Shown here in pieces: positions 46,939 through 55,045 of a stretch of DNA of 64,000 nt; position 1 is the stretch's first letter, and each line of letters opens with the position of its first letter. Both the position numbers and the translations under genes were made by a program. Source of the DNA: JBBDYG01 sp040901765. GTDB taxonomy: Bacteria; Planctomycetota; Planctomycetia; Pirellulales; Lacipirellulaceae. The stretch covers positions 310,001 to 374,000 of the forward strand of contig JBBDYG010000040.1 in NCBI GenBank assembly GCA_040901765.1, in the 5' to 3' direction. The notes beneath the pieces are model-generated. The model saw only the letters and a list, made by a program, of their open reading frames with translations, was not told the origin of the DNA and did not search any database.

Positions 46939-48417
46939 CTACAGCGCCACGGTCACGGTCTTCGACTCGGTATAAGCTTCGAGGCCCGCTTCGCCCAGTT
47001 CGCGGCCGAGGCCCGATTGCTTGTAGCCGCCGAACGGCGCGCCGGCGTCGAATACGTCGTAGCAGTTTATCCAGACGGTGCCGGCACGAACTTCGGCGGC
47101 AAGGCGGTGCGCCTTGCCGATGTCGCGGGTCCAAACTGCCGCGGCCAAGCCGTACGGAGTGGCGTTCGCCCGACGGGCGACTTCCTCGACGCTCTTGAAC
47201 TTGAGCACGCTCATCACGGGGCCGAAGATTTCATCCGTCGCAATTCGCATGTCGTCCTTCACATCGGCAAACAGCGTCGGTTGAATGAAGTAACCACTCT
47301 TCCCATGGCGATCGCCGCCGGTCACGAGCTTCGCGCCGTCCTGCTTGCCGTAGTCGATGTACTTCATGATCTTGTCGAATTGGGCCTCGTCGATCTGCGG
47401 CCCTTGCTCGGTCTCGGGATCGAACGGATCGCCAATCTTGCGGTCCGTGTTCTTGTCGCGGATGCGATCGAGGAACTTGTCGTAGACTTTCTCCTCCACA
47501 AACACCCGGCTACCGGCGCAGCAGCATTGACCCTGGTTGAAGTAGAGGCCGAAGTGCGCCCCTTCGACCGCGGCATCGAGGTCGGCGTCGGCAAAGATGA
47601 TGTTAGGACTCTTTCCGCCCAGCTCGAACGTGAGCCGCTTGAGCGTGTCGGCGGCGTCGCGCTGAATAATCTTGGCGGTAGCGCCCTCGCCGGTGAATGC
47701 GATCTTGTCCACGCCGGGATGCTTCACGAGCGCCGCGCCTGCGGTCGGACCATAGCCTGGCACGACATTGATCACGCCGTCGGGAAAGCCCGCCTTTTGC
47801 GCGAGCCGAGCCATCCGCAGGCAAGTGAGCGGCGTTTGCTCAGCAGGCTTCATGACGATCGTGCAACCAGCGGCTAGTGCCGGACCCCATTTCCAGGCGA
47901 CCATCAATGCCGGGAAGTTCCAGGGGATGATCTGCCCCACGACCCCCACCGGTTCGCGACGGGTGTAGCAAAAGTAGTTGCCGCGAACGGGGATCGTTTT
48001 GCCGTGAAGTTTGTCGGCCCAGCCGGCATAATAACGCAGCGTGTCGATCACCAGCGGGATATCGGCGTTGCGGGCGTCGCGGATCGGCTTGCCATTGTCC
48101 AGGGTTTCAAGGGCCGCTAGCTCATCGATTTCGTCTTCGATTAGGTCGGCCAGCTTGTTCATCAGCCGGCCGCGGTCGCGGGCATCCATCGTGCGCCAGG
48201 GGCCATTGTCGAAGGCGTCGCGGGCGGCCTTGACGGCCCGGTCAACATCTTCTTTGTCGCCTTCGGCGATCTCGGCAATGACTTCTTCCGTGGCGGGATG
48301 AAGCGTCTCAAACGTCTTGCCGCTGGCGGCGGGAACCCATTGGCCGCCGATAAAGCACTGGGTTTGCTGAACTTTGGGACGGGCGTGTTTCTTTTTCTTT
48401 TCGACGACTGTGGCCAT
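46939..48417 (-). CDS. Aldehyde dehydrogenase (NAD-dependent, ALDH2-like)
   Basis: A 492-residue aldehyde dehydrogenase. PWNFP with Asn167, KPAEQTP with Lys190, FELGGKSP with Glu265 and NQGQCCCAGSR with catalytic Cys299 (the middle of three, as in ALDH2) are all present. The nucleotide-binding turn FTGEGATA has Glu-Gly in place of Ser-Thr. It oxidises aldehydes to acids in the cytoplasm. I chose the second ATG (48417), 9 bases after TAGGAG. The first 12 residues are lysine-rich and unlike the family. Confidence 0.93.
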   Translation of the reverse strand: MATVVEKKKKHARPKVQQTQCFIGGQWVPAASGKTFETLHPATEEVIAEIAEGDKEDVDRAVKAARDAFDNGPWRTMDARDRGRLMNKLADLIEDEIDELAALETLDNGKPIRDARNADIPLVIDTLRYYAGWADKLHGKTIPVRGNYFCYTRREPVGVVGQIIPWNFPALMVAWKWGPALAAGCTIVMKPAEQTPLTCLRMARLAQKAGFPDGVINVVPGYGPTAGAALVKHPGVDKIAFTGEGATAKIIQRDAADTLKRLTFELGGKSPNIIFADADLDAAVEGAHFGLYFNQGQCCCAGSRVFVEEKVYDKFLDRIRDKNTDRKIGDPFDPETEQGPQIDEAQFDKIMKYIDYGKQDGAKLVTGGDRHGKSGYFIQPTLFADVKDDMRIATDEIFGPVMSVLKFKSVEEVARRANATPYGLAAAVWTRDIGKAHRLAAEVRAGTVWINCYDVFDAGAPFGGYKQSGLGRELGEAGLEAYTESKTVTVAL

Positions 48418-48678
48418 GACCATACGCTCCTAGCGAAAGGGAAAAAGGGCCTCGCCGCTGTGCATGACGAGTGCTGGCATTGTAACGCACGGAGTGGCCG
48501 CGCGCGAAGATGCAAGCATTCGGCGTCCCAGGGACTTCGACTTACCGCATTTTGCCAAACTCGTCTGGTTTCCAAGAGGGGTTGTCTGCTAGGTTTTCGC
48601 TCCACACTCTTACCGCCTCCGTGTGGGCAATGATCGCCCGCCCGCGGAAGAGTTCCCCCGCCACGGAGACAAAGGAGC

Positions 48679-49704
48679 ATGGACGCTCGCCCATTTGGGA
48701 TCGCCAGGATGGCGATTTTTCTGTTTCTGCTCGCGTGCCAATGCCTGACGGTCCTCGCCGTGCCGTACCGCACGACCAATTTCGCGGTCACGGCCCCGAC
48801 TCCCGCACTGGCTAAAGAAATTGGCGACGCCGCGGAAGTCTGGCGGCGCGAGCTGTCGATCGAATGGATCGGCAAGGAAATGCCCGCCTGGTCGCGTCCC
48901 TGCCCGATCAACGCCCGGGTTGCCCCGAACAACGGGGCGGGGGGCGCCACAACGTTTGTCTTCGACCACGGCGAGGTTTTCAGTTGGAGGATGGATATTC
49001 AAGGGTCGCGCGAGCGGGTGCTCGATTCGGTGCTGCCGCACGAAGTGACCCATACGATTCTGGCCTGCTATTTCCGCCAGCCCGTGCCGCGGTGGGCCGA
49101 TGAAGGCGCCTGCACCACCGTCGAGCATCCCAGTGAAATCGCGAAGCAAGAACGCCTCCTCATCAAGTTCCTCAAGACGGGTAAGGGCATTCCGTTTAGT
49201 CACATGTTCGCGATGAAGGAGTATCCTCCCGAAGTACTTCCACTTTATTCGCAAGGACATTCACTCACTCAGTTTTTGCTAGAGCGCCGGGGCAAGCAAG
49301 TGTTTCTCGCGTTTCTCGTGGACGGCATGGGTGACGAGAATTGGGGGCAGGCGGTACGGACGCACTACGGACACGAAAATCTTTACGCGCTGCAGGCCGT
49401 GTGGCTCGATTGGGTGAAGCAAGGCCGGCCGCGGCTTCAACTAGAAGCCGCGCCGGGCGCGATTGCCGCTGCCAGCACCGTCCCAACGCTTGCCGCCAAC
49501 GGAGAAACGTTCGCTTCGACTGTCGGATCGGTGACAACCGACCAGACAACTCTGATCCACGAGCAACGTCCTGACAGCGGAACTGCGGCAACTGATGTGA
49601 CTCCGGTTACCGCAGGCAAAAGCGTTTACGCCGCGGCAGCGGAGTCGCCTGTTCCGTCCGCGATGCTCGACGCGTCCCGTGACACCGGCGCCATTCGGCG
49701 ATAG
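48679..49704 (+). CDS. Exported gluzincin-type metallopeptidase (peptidase MA-like)
   Basis: A 341-residue protein with a signal peptide (MAIFLFLLACQCLTVLA). HEVTH at 121-125 and the downstream WADEG with Glu142 are the expected zinc ligands of a gluzincin. Middle segments such as YSQGHSLTQFLLERRG resemble the peptidase MA family. The C-terminal 90 residues are low-complexity, rich in Ala and Thr. It is presumably an extracellular or periplasmic peptidase. AAAGGAG just before the ATG supports the start; an ATG at 48709 would shorten the leader. Confidence 0.75.
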   Translation: MDARPFGIARMAIFLFLLACQCLTVLAVPYRTTNFAVTAPTPALAKEIGDAAEVWRRELSIEWIGKEMPAWSRPCPINARVAPNNGAGGATTFVFDHGEVFSWRMDIQGSRERVLDSVLPHEVTHTILACYFRQPVPRWADEGACTTVEHPSEIAKQERLLIKFLKTGKGIPFSHMFAMKEYPPEVLPLYSQGHSLTQFLLERRGKQVFLAFLVDGMGDENWGQAVRTHYGHENLYALQAVWLDWVKQGRPRLQLEAAPGAIAAASTVPTLAANGETFASTVGSVTTDQTTLIHEQRPDSGTAATDVTPVTAGKSVYAAAAESPVPSAMLDASRDTGAIRR

Positions 49705-49720
49705 CCTCTTGGCACCAATC

Positions 49721-49918
49721 ATGCGCCGCCCCGTCTTTCTACTCGCATTTGCGGCGATGCTCTCGCTGGCTGGCTGCTCGGTCTACGACGTGTTGTTTGG
49801 CATGTTTGGCAGCAATTATTCGAGCACTTCTCCCGATAACCCTTCAAGAATCATCGAGATGCGGGACGAGCTTGATCGCTGGGAACAGCGGGAGCGGCAA
49901 ATCCCGCTTACCGATTGA
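49721..49918 (+). CDS. Small lipoprotein
   Basis: A 65-residue protein with a lipoprotein signal: MRRPVFLLAFAAMLSLAGC, with LAGC as the lipobox. The mature part is short and polar, ending in EMRDELDRWEQRERQIPLTD. It starts 17 bases after the metallopeptidase gene, so the two may be co-transcribed. Confidence 0.7.
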   Translation: MRRPVFLLAFAAMLSLAGCSVYDVLFGMFGSNYSSTSPDNPSRIIEMRDELDRWEQRERQIPLTD

Positions 49919-50065
49919 CTTCGCTGTGCCGACGCTGTTGCCTGCTAAAGCGGGCACAAAAAAGCTTGACGCGCGTATCGAGTGCGGTAAACTGAACGTC
50001 GCACCAGTAGCAATATTTTGCGTTTTGCCAGCCACTCAGGCCGCCATTACGAGAACCGTGAAGCC

Positions 50066-51100
50066 ATGACCCAACTCCAAGGGAGCTTCCGCCGTAGCCG
50101 ACGGAATCGCAGCACTTCACAGCGACTGCAGGCGTCGCAAACGGGAAGCGTTATTCGTTTTCTGTATGGCTTTACCCTCGTAGAGCTGTTGGTGGTAATC
50201 GCCATCATCGGACTATTGGTGGGCCTGCTACTGCCGGCGATTCAGGCGGCCCGCGAATCGGCTCGGCGCGGATCGTGTCAGAATAATCTCAAGCAAATCG
50301 GACTCGCCCTCAACCATTTCACCGATGCTCACAAGCAATTTCCGATTGGAGTTCGCGGCGGCGAACGCTTCCATACGGATGACGGCTACGGCTGGTCGCA
50401 GGACTTGTTGCCGTTTCTCGAACATCAGCCGCTTCACGATTTGACCAACACCACATTCGACGGAGCCAAGCCTGCACCAGGAATCTTTATGCGTACCTTC
50501 ATTGCAACGAAAGCGACCATCGTCGGCGGAGATACCATTGTAGATGTCTATAGATGTCCAACGTCGCAACTGCCGTCGCACGTGGAAAGGGCCGGCGTGC
50601 TCTACAACGGATACGCAACTAACGATTACAAGGCATGCAATGGCCGGGGCGATAACGGAATGTTCTTCAAGGTCTACGATGGAGTCGTGAACGCCGAGCC
50701 ACCTAAGTCGAAGATCTTACCCAAAGATGTTACGGACGGACTGAGCAAGACCATCGCCATTGGTGAGTCCGCGTACTACAACAGCACGAGCGCTGCCAAT
50801 ATGGATTGGCCGATCTGGATCGGCGCCCCCGGTACCGACGAAGCCCAGTTGTTCAAAACTCAGAACCCTTCGCTCATCAATTGTGGCGTTGTTCCTAAAT
50901 CGTTAGAAGGATTTCGAACTGGCGGCCCGACCGGCTATCCAGGCCCGATTGATGACGATTGCGCCTTTAGTTGGCATGATAGCGGCGCATTTTTTTGTTT
51001 TGCGGACGGGTCGGTTCATTTCATTCAGGAAACGGTCGATTTGGAAACATTTAGCAATCTGGGCACTCGAGACGAGGCCGAAATCACCGACAATTGGTAG
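50066..51100 (+). CDS. DUF1559 protein with type IV pilin-like N-terminus
   Basis: A 344-residue protein of the large planctomycete DUF1559 family. GFTLVELLVVIAIIGLL (35-51) is a pilin/pseudopilin cleavage and methylation site with Glu40, and the rest of the helix ends in QAARESARR. The family C-terminal signature FADGSVHFI is present. The ATG at 50066 is likely; the 34 residues before the cleavage site are longer than in classic pilins. These proteins are thought to be surface or fibre components. It is followed by its usual small lipoprotein. Confidence 0.92.
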   Translation: MTQLQGSFRRSRRNRSTSQRLQASQTGSVIRFLYGFTLVELLVVIAIIGLLVGLLLPAIQAARESARRGSCQNNLKQIGLALNHFTDAHKQFPIGVRGGERFHTDDGYGWSQDLLPFLEHQPLHDLTNTTFDGAKPAPGIFMRTFIATKATIVGGDTIVDVYRCPTSQLPSHVERAGVLYNGYATNDYKACNGRGDNGMFFKVYDGVVNAEPPKSKILPKDVTDGLSKTIAIGESAYYNSTSAANMDWPIWIGAPGTDEAQLFKTQNPSLINCGVVPKSLEGFRTGGPTGYPGPIDDDCAFSWHDSGAFFCFADGSVHFIQETVDLETFSNLGTRDEAEITDNW

Positions 51101-51176
51101 CACGAGACCGAGGTTTTGACAAGCGAGTGCCGACGCATGGTTGCTCCGACACCTCCGACTGCAAATGCAAATCTGT

Positions 51177-51566
51177 ATGCCACGTTTGTGCGTCTTCTGC
51201 GTTATCGCCATTTGCAGCCTCGCGTTGGGGTGCGACAATTCGAATCTCGTCCCTGTAAGCGGGACCGTAATGCGAGATGGCAAGGTAGTTCCCGGTGGCC
51301 GGGTCATCTTTGCCCCGATCGGCGGCGGCCAACCTGCGCATGGTGTCCTCCAATCCGATGGGACATTCAAGCTGACAACCATGCATCCAGACGACGGTGC
51401 GAACGTCGGAATCTATCAGGTGAGCATTGTCGGGGAACGCGGATCGGAGAGCGAGGCAACGAGGGGTGATTACAGGGGGCCGCGCGACAAACCGTTGGAA
51501 GTGGTCGCCGGAAAGAGCAACGAGTTTACGATCAATATCAGCAAACAAGACGGCTGGCAGTATTAG
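51177..51566 (+). CDS. Small lipoprotein paired with the DUF1559 protein
   Basis: A 129-residue protein with a lipobox (SLALGC). The mature part resembles a carboxypeptidase-regulatory or transthyretin-like beta domain: VSGTVMRDGKVVPGGRVIF is the characteristic start. Such lipoproteins are often found directly after DUF1559 genes in planctomycetes. The ATG at 51177 is supported by the signal peptide. Confidence 0.82.
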   Translation: MPRLCVFCVIAICSLALGCDNSNLVPVSGTVMRDGKVVPGGRVIFAPIGGGQPAHGVLQSDGTFKLTTMHPDDGANVGIYQVSIVGERGSESEATRGDYRGPRDKPLEVVAGKSNEFTINISKQDGWQY

Positions 51567-51636
51567 ACGCGCGATATGCCGTAGGCTCCTTTATATTACA
51601 AATGCGTAAAAGCTTGTTTTCCGAACAAGAAATTTG

Positions 51637-51719
51637 AACAGGAGGAAACAGAGGGAACTGAGAAACGTAGGGCTATATTCTTTTGACTTCTTTCTCTGTT
51701 TTCTCTGTTTCCTCCTGTT
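51637..51719. repeat. 17-base perfect inverted repeat
   Basis: AACAGGAGGAAACAGAG at 51637-51653 is exactly inverted at 51703-51719, with 49 bases between. It lies between a stop codon and the start of the next gene, so it could end the previous transcript; no T-run follows the second arm. Confidence 0.85.
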
Positions 51720-51760
51720 AAATCTTTTGGTTACGGCCGCGCTATTTCCCATTCAGGCGT

Positions 51761-53230
51761 TTGGTGGGTCTGCTTCGTCGGTGCAATGATTGGCTTTCGC
51801 ATTGGGAAGATTCGATCCCAATCGGGCCTATTGTCTACTTCCGAATTGTTCTGGGCCTTGCCGTCCTGGCGTGGTCGATCGAGGTGATCGCCAAAGGCGG
51901 CGTCAATCTATTTTACGTAGACCCAGTCTATCACTTTAAATATCACGGTTTCGGCTGGGTCGCCGCGTGGCCGGGCGAAGCGATGCATTGGCACTTCTAC
52001 GTGCTCGCGGCAGCGGCACTGGGAATGGTCCTCGGCTTCGCGTATCGCGTAAGTGCCCTCGTCGTAGCCGCCGGTTTCACGCACGCGTTTCTGGTGGATA
52101 AGGCGCTCTACCAGAACCACTACTACCTGATGTGCCTGCTGGCATGGATCGCGGTCGTCTTGCCAGCTCACAGGGCGCTTTCCGTGGACTGCCTGCTTCG
52201 GCCATCACTCAGATCCAGCACCGCGCCGGCCTGGACGCTGTGGCTGCTTCGATTTCAAATCGCGATCCCCTACGTCTATGGCGGGATCGCCAAATTGGAG
52301 GCCGACTGGCTCCGCGGACAACCGATGCGGGCTTCCCTCGCCGCTCGCACCGATGTCCCAATTGTCGGATCGTTTCTCGATCAGGAATGGTTTCTGTGGT
52401 TCATCGTTTACGGCGGATTGCTGTTTGATCTGCTGATCGTTCCCGCGCTGCTTTGGAGCCGCACTCGGCCAGTTGCATTCGTGTTGGCGGCGATGTTTCA
52501 CCTTACCAACGCATCGCTCTTTCCGATCGGCGTGTTTCCGTGGCTGATGGCCCTGGCAACGGTCCTCTTCTTCCCGCCGGAGATACTCCAAAGGCTGCTC
52601 CGTCTGAGACCGCGTGTGGAGATTCCCGATCCCCCTCCCTCGTCCTCGGGGGAGGGGTTAGGGGAGGGGGAAAACCGATGGCGAAGCTCGATTCTCGGCG
52701 CACTACTGCTGGCTTATGTCGGCGTGCAACTAGTCTTCCCGCTTCGTCATCTGGTCTACCCCGGTTCCGCGAACTGGACGGAGCAAGGCCACGGCTTCTC
52801 GTGGCACATGATGCTCCGCGGCAAACGCTCGGGTGTACGCCTCTACGCGACCGACCCGAAGACGGGCCGTACCGGAACGATCGACCTGCGCGCCTATCTC
52901 AGCGACCACCAAACAGCACGTTTCGGACGCGACCCGGCGATGATCCACCAACTGTGCCAGTACATCGCCAAAGACCTCGCCCAGCGCGGTTACCCCAACG
53001 TCGAGCTGCGTGCGTTTGCACTATCGAGTCTGAACGGACGAAAACCGCAGTTACTCATCGATCCGGAAGTCGACTTGGCGGCGGTCGATGCGCCCGGCAT
53101 CGGCTGCGACTGGATCATGCCCCTCACCGAGCCGCTCCGCGACGAGGCGTGGGACGTGCCGCTCGAGGAGTGGGAACGGCACGTTCCAATTCCGGACGCG
53201 ATATCGAAACGGATCGCGGCCAACAAGTGA
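51761..53230 (+). CDS. HTTM / vitamin K-dependent gamma-carboxylase-like membrane protein
   Basis: A 489-residue protein with several membrane helices in the first 280 residues and a soluble C-terminal part. YGGIAKLEADWLRG has Lys178 at the position equivalent to the catalytic Lys218 region of vertebrate gamma-glutamyl carboxylase (VKKLDADW). DKALYQNHYYLMCLL and EQGHGFSWHMMLRGK are other conserved segments. Bacterial members are known but their role is not; carboxylation of a protein or another quinone-coupled reaction is possible. A repeat element is inserted in frame at residues about 290-303. Start codon TTG at 51761 or GTG at 51764; no clear ribosome site. Confidence 0.85.
   Translation: MVGLLRRCNDWLSHWEDSIPIGPIVYFRIVLGLAVLAWSIEVIAKGGVNLFYVDPVYHFKYHGFGWVAAWPGEAMHWHFYVLAAAALGMVLGFAYRVSALVVAAGFTHAFLVDKALYQNHYYLMCLLAWIAVVLPAHRALSVDCLLRPSLRSSTAPAWTLWLLRFQIAIPYVYGGIAKLEADWLRGQPMRASLAARTDVPIVGSFLDQEWFLWFIVYGGLLFDLLIVPALLWSRTRPVAFVLAAMFHLTNASLFPIGVFPWLMALATVLFFPPEILQRLLRLRPRVEIPDPPPSSSGEGLGEGENRWRSSILGALLLAYVGVQLVFPLRHLVYPGSANWTEQGHGFSWHMMLRGKRSGVRLYATDPKTGRTGTIDLRAYLSDHQTARFGRDPAMIHQLCQYIAKDLAQRGYPNVELRAFALSSLNGRKPQLLIDPEVDLAAVDAPGIGCDWIMPLTEPLRDEAWDVPLEEWERHVPIPDAISKRIAANK
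52631..52670. repeat. GEGLGEG-type dispersed repeat inside a coding region
   Basis: A 40-base C-rich then G-rich palindromic element that encodes DPPPSSSGEGLGEGEN within the carboxylase-like protein. A second copy with 38 of 40 identical bases lies at 53433-53472. It has no effect on frame and falls between the membrane part and the next helix, a loop. Confidence 0.88.
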
Positions 53231-53385
53231 ACGATAGCCGCGGCGACACGCAGGGAGTTTTGTCCGGAAAATGGAAAACACCGTCAGGCGGACAAACTCC
53301 AAACGGGCCGTTTTCTCCGAGGATTTCGGGTCGAATATTGTCACGGGGACGTGGACACGAGTGGACAGAATTAGGCGGGCAGACG

Positions 53386-53413
53386 GCGGTAGGCAGTGGG
53401 CAGTAGGAGTGAG
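53386..53413. repeat. Heptamer tandem repeat (GCAGTAG type)
   Basis: Units GCGGTAG, GCAGTGG, GCAGTAG and GAGTGAG in a row, 20 bases before the GEGLGEG-type repeat. Confidence 0.65.
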
Positions 53414-53432
53414 CCGCGCGAGCGCTCCGGTT

Positions 53433-53472
53433 CCCCCTCCTCCGTCCTCGGGGGAGGGGTTAGGGGAGGGGG
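53433..53472. repeat. GEGLGEG-type dispersed repeat, intergenic copy
   Basis: Same 40-base element as at 52631-52670, differing at two positions. This copy is non-coding and lies about 200 bases downstream of the carboxylase-like gene. Confidence 0.88.
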
Positions 53473-53996
53473 TTTTGTTCAATTGCCAAAGAGCCTGTCT
53501 TCCGCGGATTGATACGCATGTACACTATATTGGAAGCGGTGGCTCTTTGCAAGCACGAAGTGGAACTTATCTTTCCCCGCGTGGCGGGGTGAATTGAGAT
53601 CCACCTGCGGTTATCCGCAGAATATTTTTCCCGCGCGCTCTGCCTCAGCGCCATTTCGATTAAAGTAAAGGGGGTTAACGCAAGCCCGCGAGAATTCCGC
53701 ACATTCTTGAAGAATTGGGGCATTTTGCTTGACCGGCGCGCGCTGCTTCGGTTAGGTTCCACGATTACAAGAGGGACTCGTCGTCAGACAGCCGAAGCTG
53801 AGAGTCGTGCAATCGAAGGCGGATCGGTTGGGGTCATGCCTTATTTATTCTCTGCATCGTGGACGACCTAAAAACTCCGTACACGAATCACGGAATAGTA
53901 AGCAAAGCTCGCATCGAAGTGATATTACAAAGCCAGCCAGTCAGATAAGTCTTTCTCATACTTTTCATTCTGATCCTAGGGAACTGGAGGTGGCTC

Positions 53997-54998
53997 ATGA
54001 AACGACAGGTGTTTTTGCGGCGCGGCGTTCTATTTCCAATTGTTGTTCTGGCTCTCTTTATTCAGCCGTTTATCGCCACGGCGAAAGCTGACCTCTTTGG
54101 CAGTGGAGCGAACTCATTTGACATCGAGTTCGTGCCGATCGGCCAACCGGGGAATCCGCCCGATGCCAATCCCAATCCGGCGGGGGCAGTCCCCTACCAG
54201 TACCGAATGGGAAAATACGAAATCTCCGAGCAGATGATCGACAAGGCCAATGCGCTGGGCGCTCTTGGCATCACCAAGGATACCCGCGGCCCCGATATGC
54301 CTGCCACAAGTGTCACGTGGTACGAGGCGGCGAGGTTCGTCAACTGGCTCAATGAGAGCACGGGACACGCGCTGGCTTACAAGTTCGACGACCTGGGAAA
54401 CTTTCAACTTTGGCAGCCGGTTGATCCGGGATACGATCCTAACAATCTCTACCGCAACCGTAGAGCATTCTATTTCTTGCCGAGTCTCAATGAGTGGCAC
54501 AAGGCGGCGTACTACGATCCGATCGCCGGCGTGTACTACGACTACCCGACGGGCAGCGATAGTGTGCCGGATGGGATTGATTCAGTGGGCGACACGGAAT
54601 TTGCTGCTGTCTTTTTCGACGGCGGCTTGAATTCGGGACCAAACGAGATTACAAACGTAGGACTCACGAGCGCCTATGGCACTGCTGGCCAAGGGGGGAA
54701 TGTTGAGGAGTGGGAGGAGTCAGCATTTGATCGCATTAACAATATCGCTGGAGAACATCGCAGCGACAATGGCGGCACGTGGCAAACCGCTCTTAATGTT
54801 TTAGCTGCTTCGCATACAGGTATCGGTATCGCGCCGTCATTCGAGGGCCAATTCCTTGGTCTTCGAGTAGCCACTGTCCCAGAGCCATCGTCGCTATCGT
54901 TGTTCGTTTTGTGGCTCTCAGCAATTCTAATGGGCCGACGTTTTACGTTTTGGCGGTATTCTCGACCAGCCATTTGGACTGCTTTGATGGATGAATAG
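53997..54998 (+). CDS. PEP-CTERM protein with SUMF1-like domain
   Basis: A 333-residue secreted protein. An N-terminal signal peptide is followed by a SUMF1/FGE-like fold (YRMGKYEISEQM, PATSVTWYEAARFVNWLNE, FLPSLNEWHKAAYYDP, GGNVEEWEES). The C-terminus has the PEP-CTERM sorting signal: VPEPSSLSLFVLWLSAILMG then basic residues. It is unusual in having 20 residues after the anchor. The SUMF active-site cysteines are absent, so this is unlikely to make formylglycine. A strong GGAGGTG ribosome site precedes the ATG at 53997. Confidence 0.88.
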   Translation: MKRQVFLRRGVLFPIVVLALFIQPFIATAKADLFGSGANSFDIEFVPIGQPGNPPDANPNPAGAVPYQYRMGKYEISEQMIDKANALGALGITKDTRGPDMPATSVTWYEAARFVNWLNESTGHALAYKFDDLGNFQLWQPVDPGYDPNNLYRNRRAFYFLPSLNEWHKAAYYDPIAGVYYDYPTGSDSVPDGIDSVGDTEFAAVFFDGGLNSGPNEITNVGLTSAYGTAGQGGNVEEWEESAFDRINNIAGEHRSDNGGTWQTALNVLAASHTGIGIAPSFEGQFLGLRVATVPEPSSLSLFVLWLSAILMGRRFTFWRYSRPAIWTALMDE

Positions 54999-55045
54999 TT
55001 ACTAATTGCTTTATCACGGGCAGCTGTTCTTGCAAAGGAGTGGCC

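Larger units (their letters stand above)
53231..53996. other. Intergenic region with repeats
   Basis: About 770 bases with no convincing gene. It holds a heptamer array (53386) and a GEGLGEG-type repeat (53433). The rightmost part before 53997 should contain the promoter of the PEP-CTERM gene. Confidence 0.55.
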
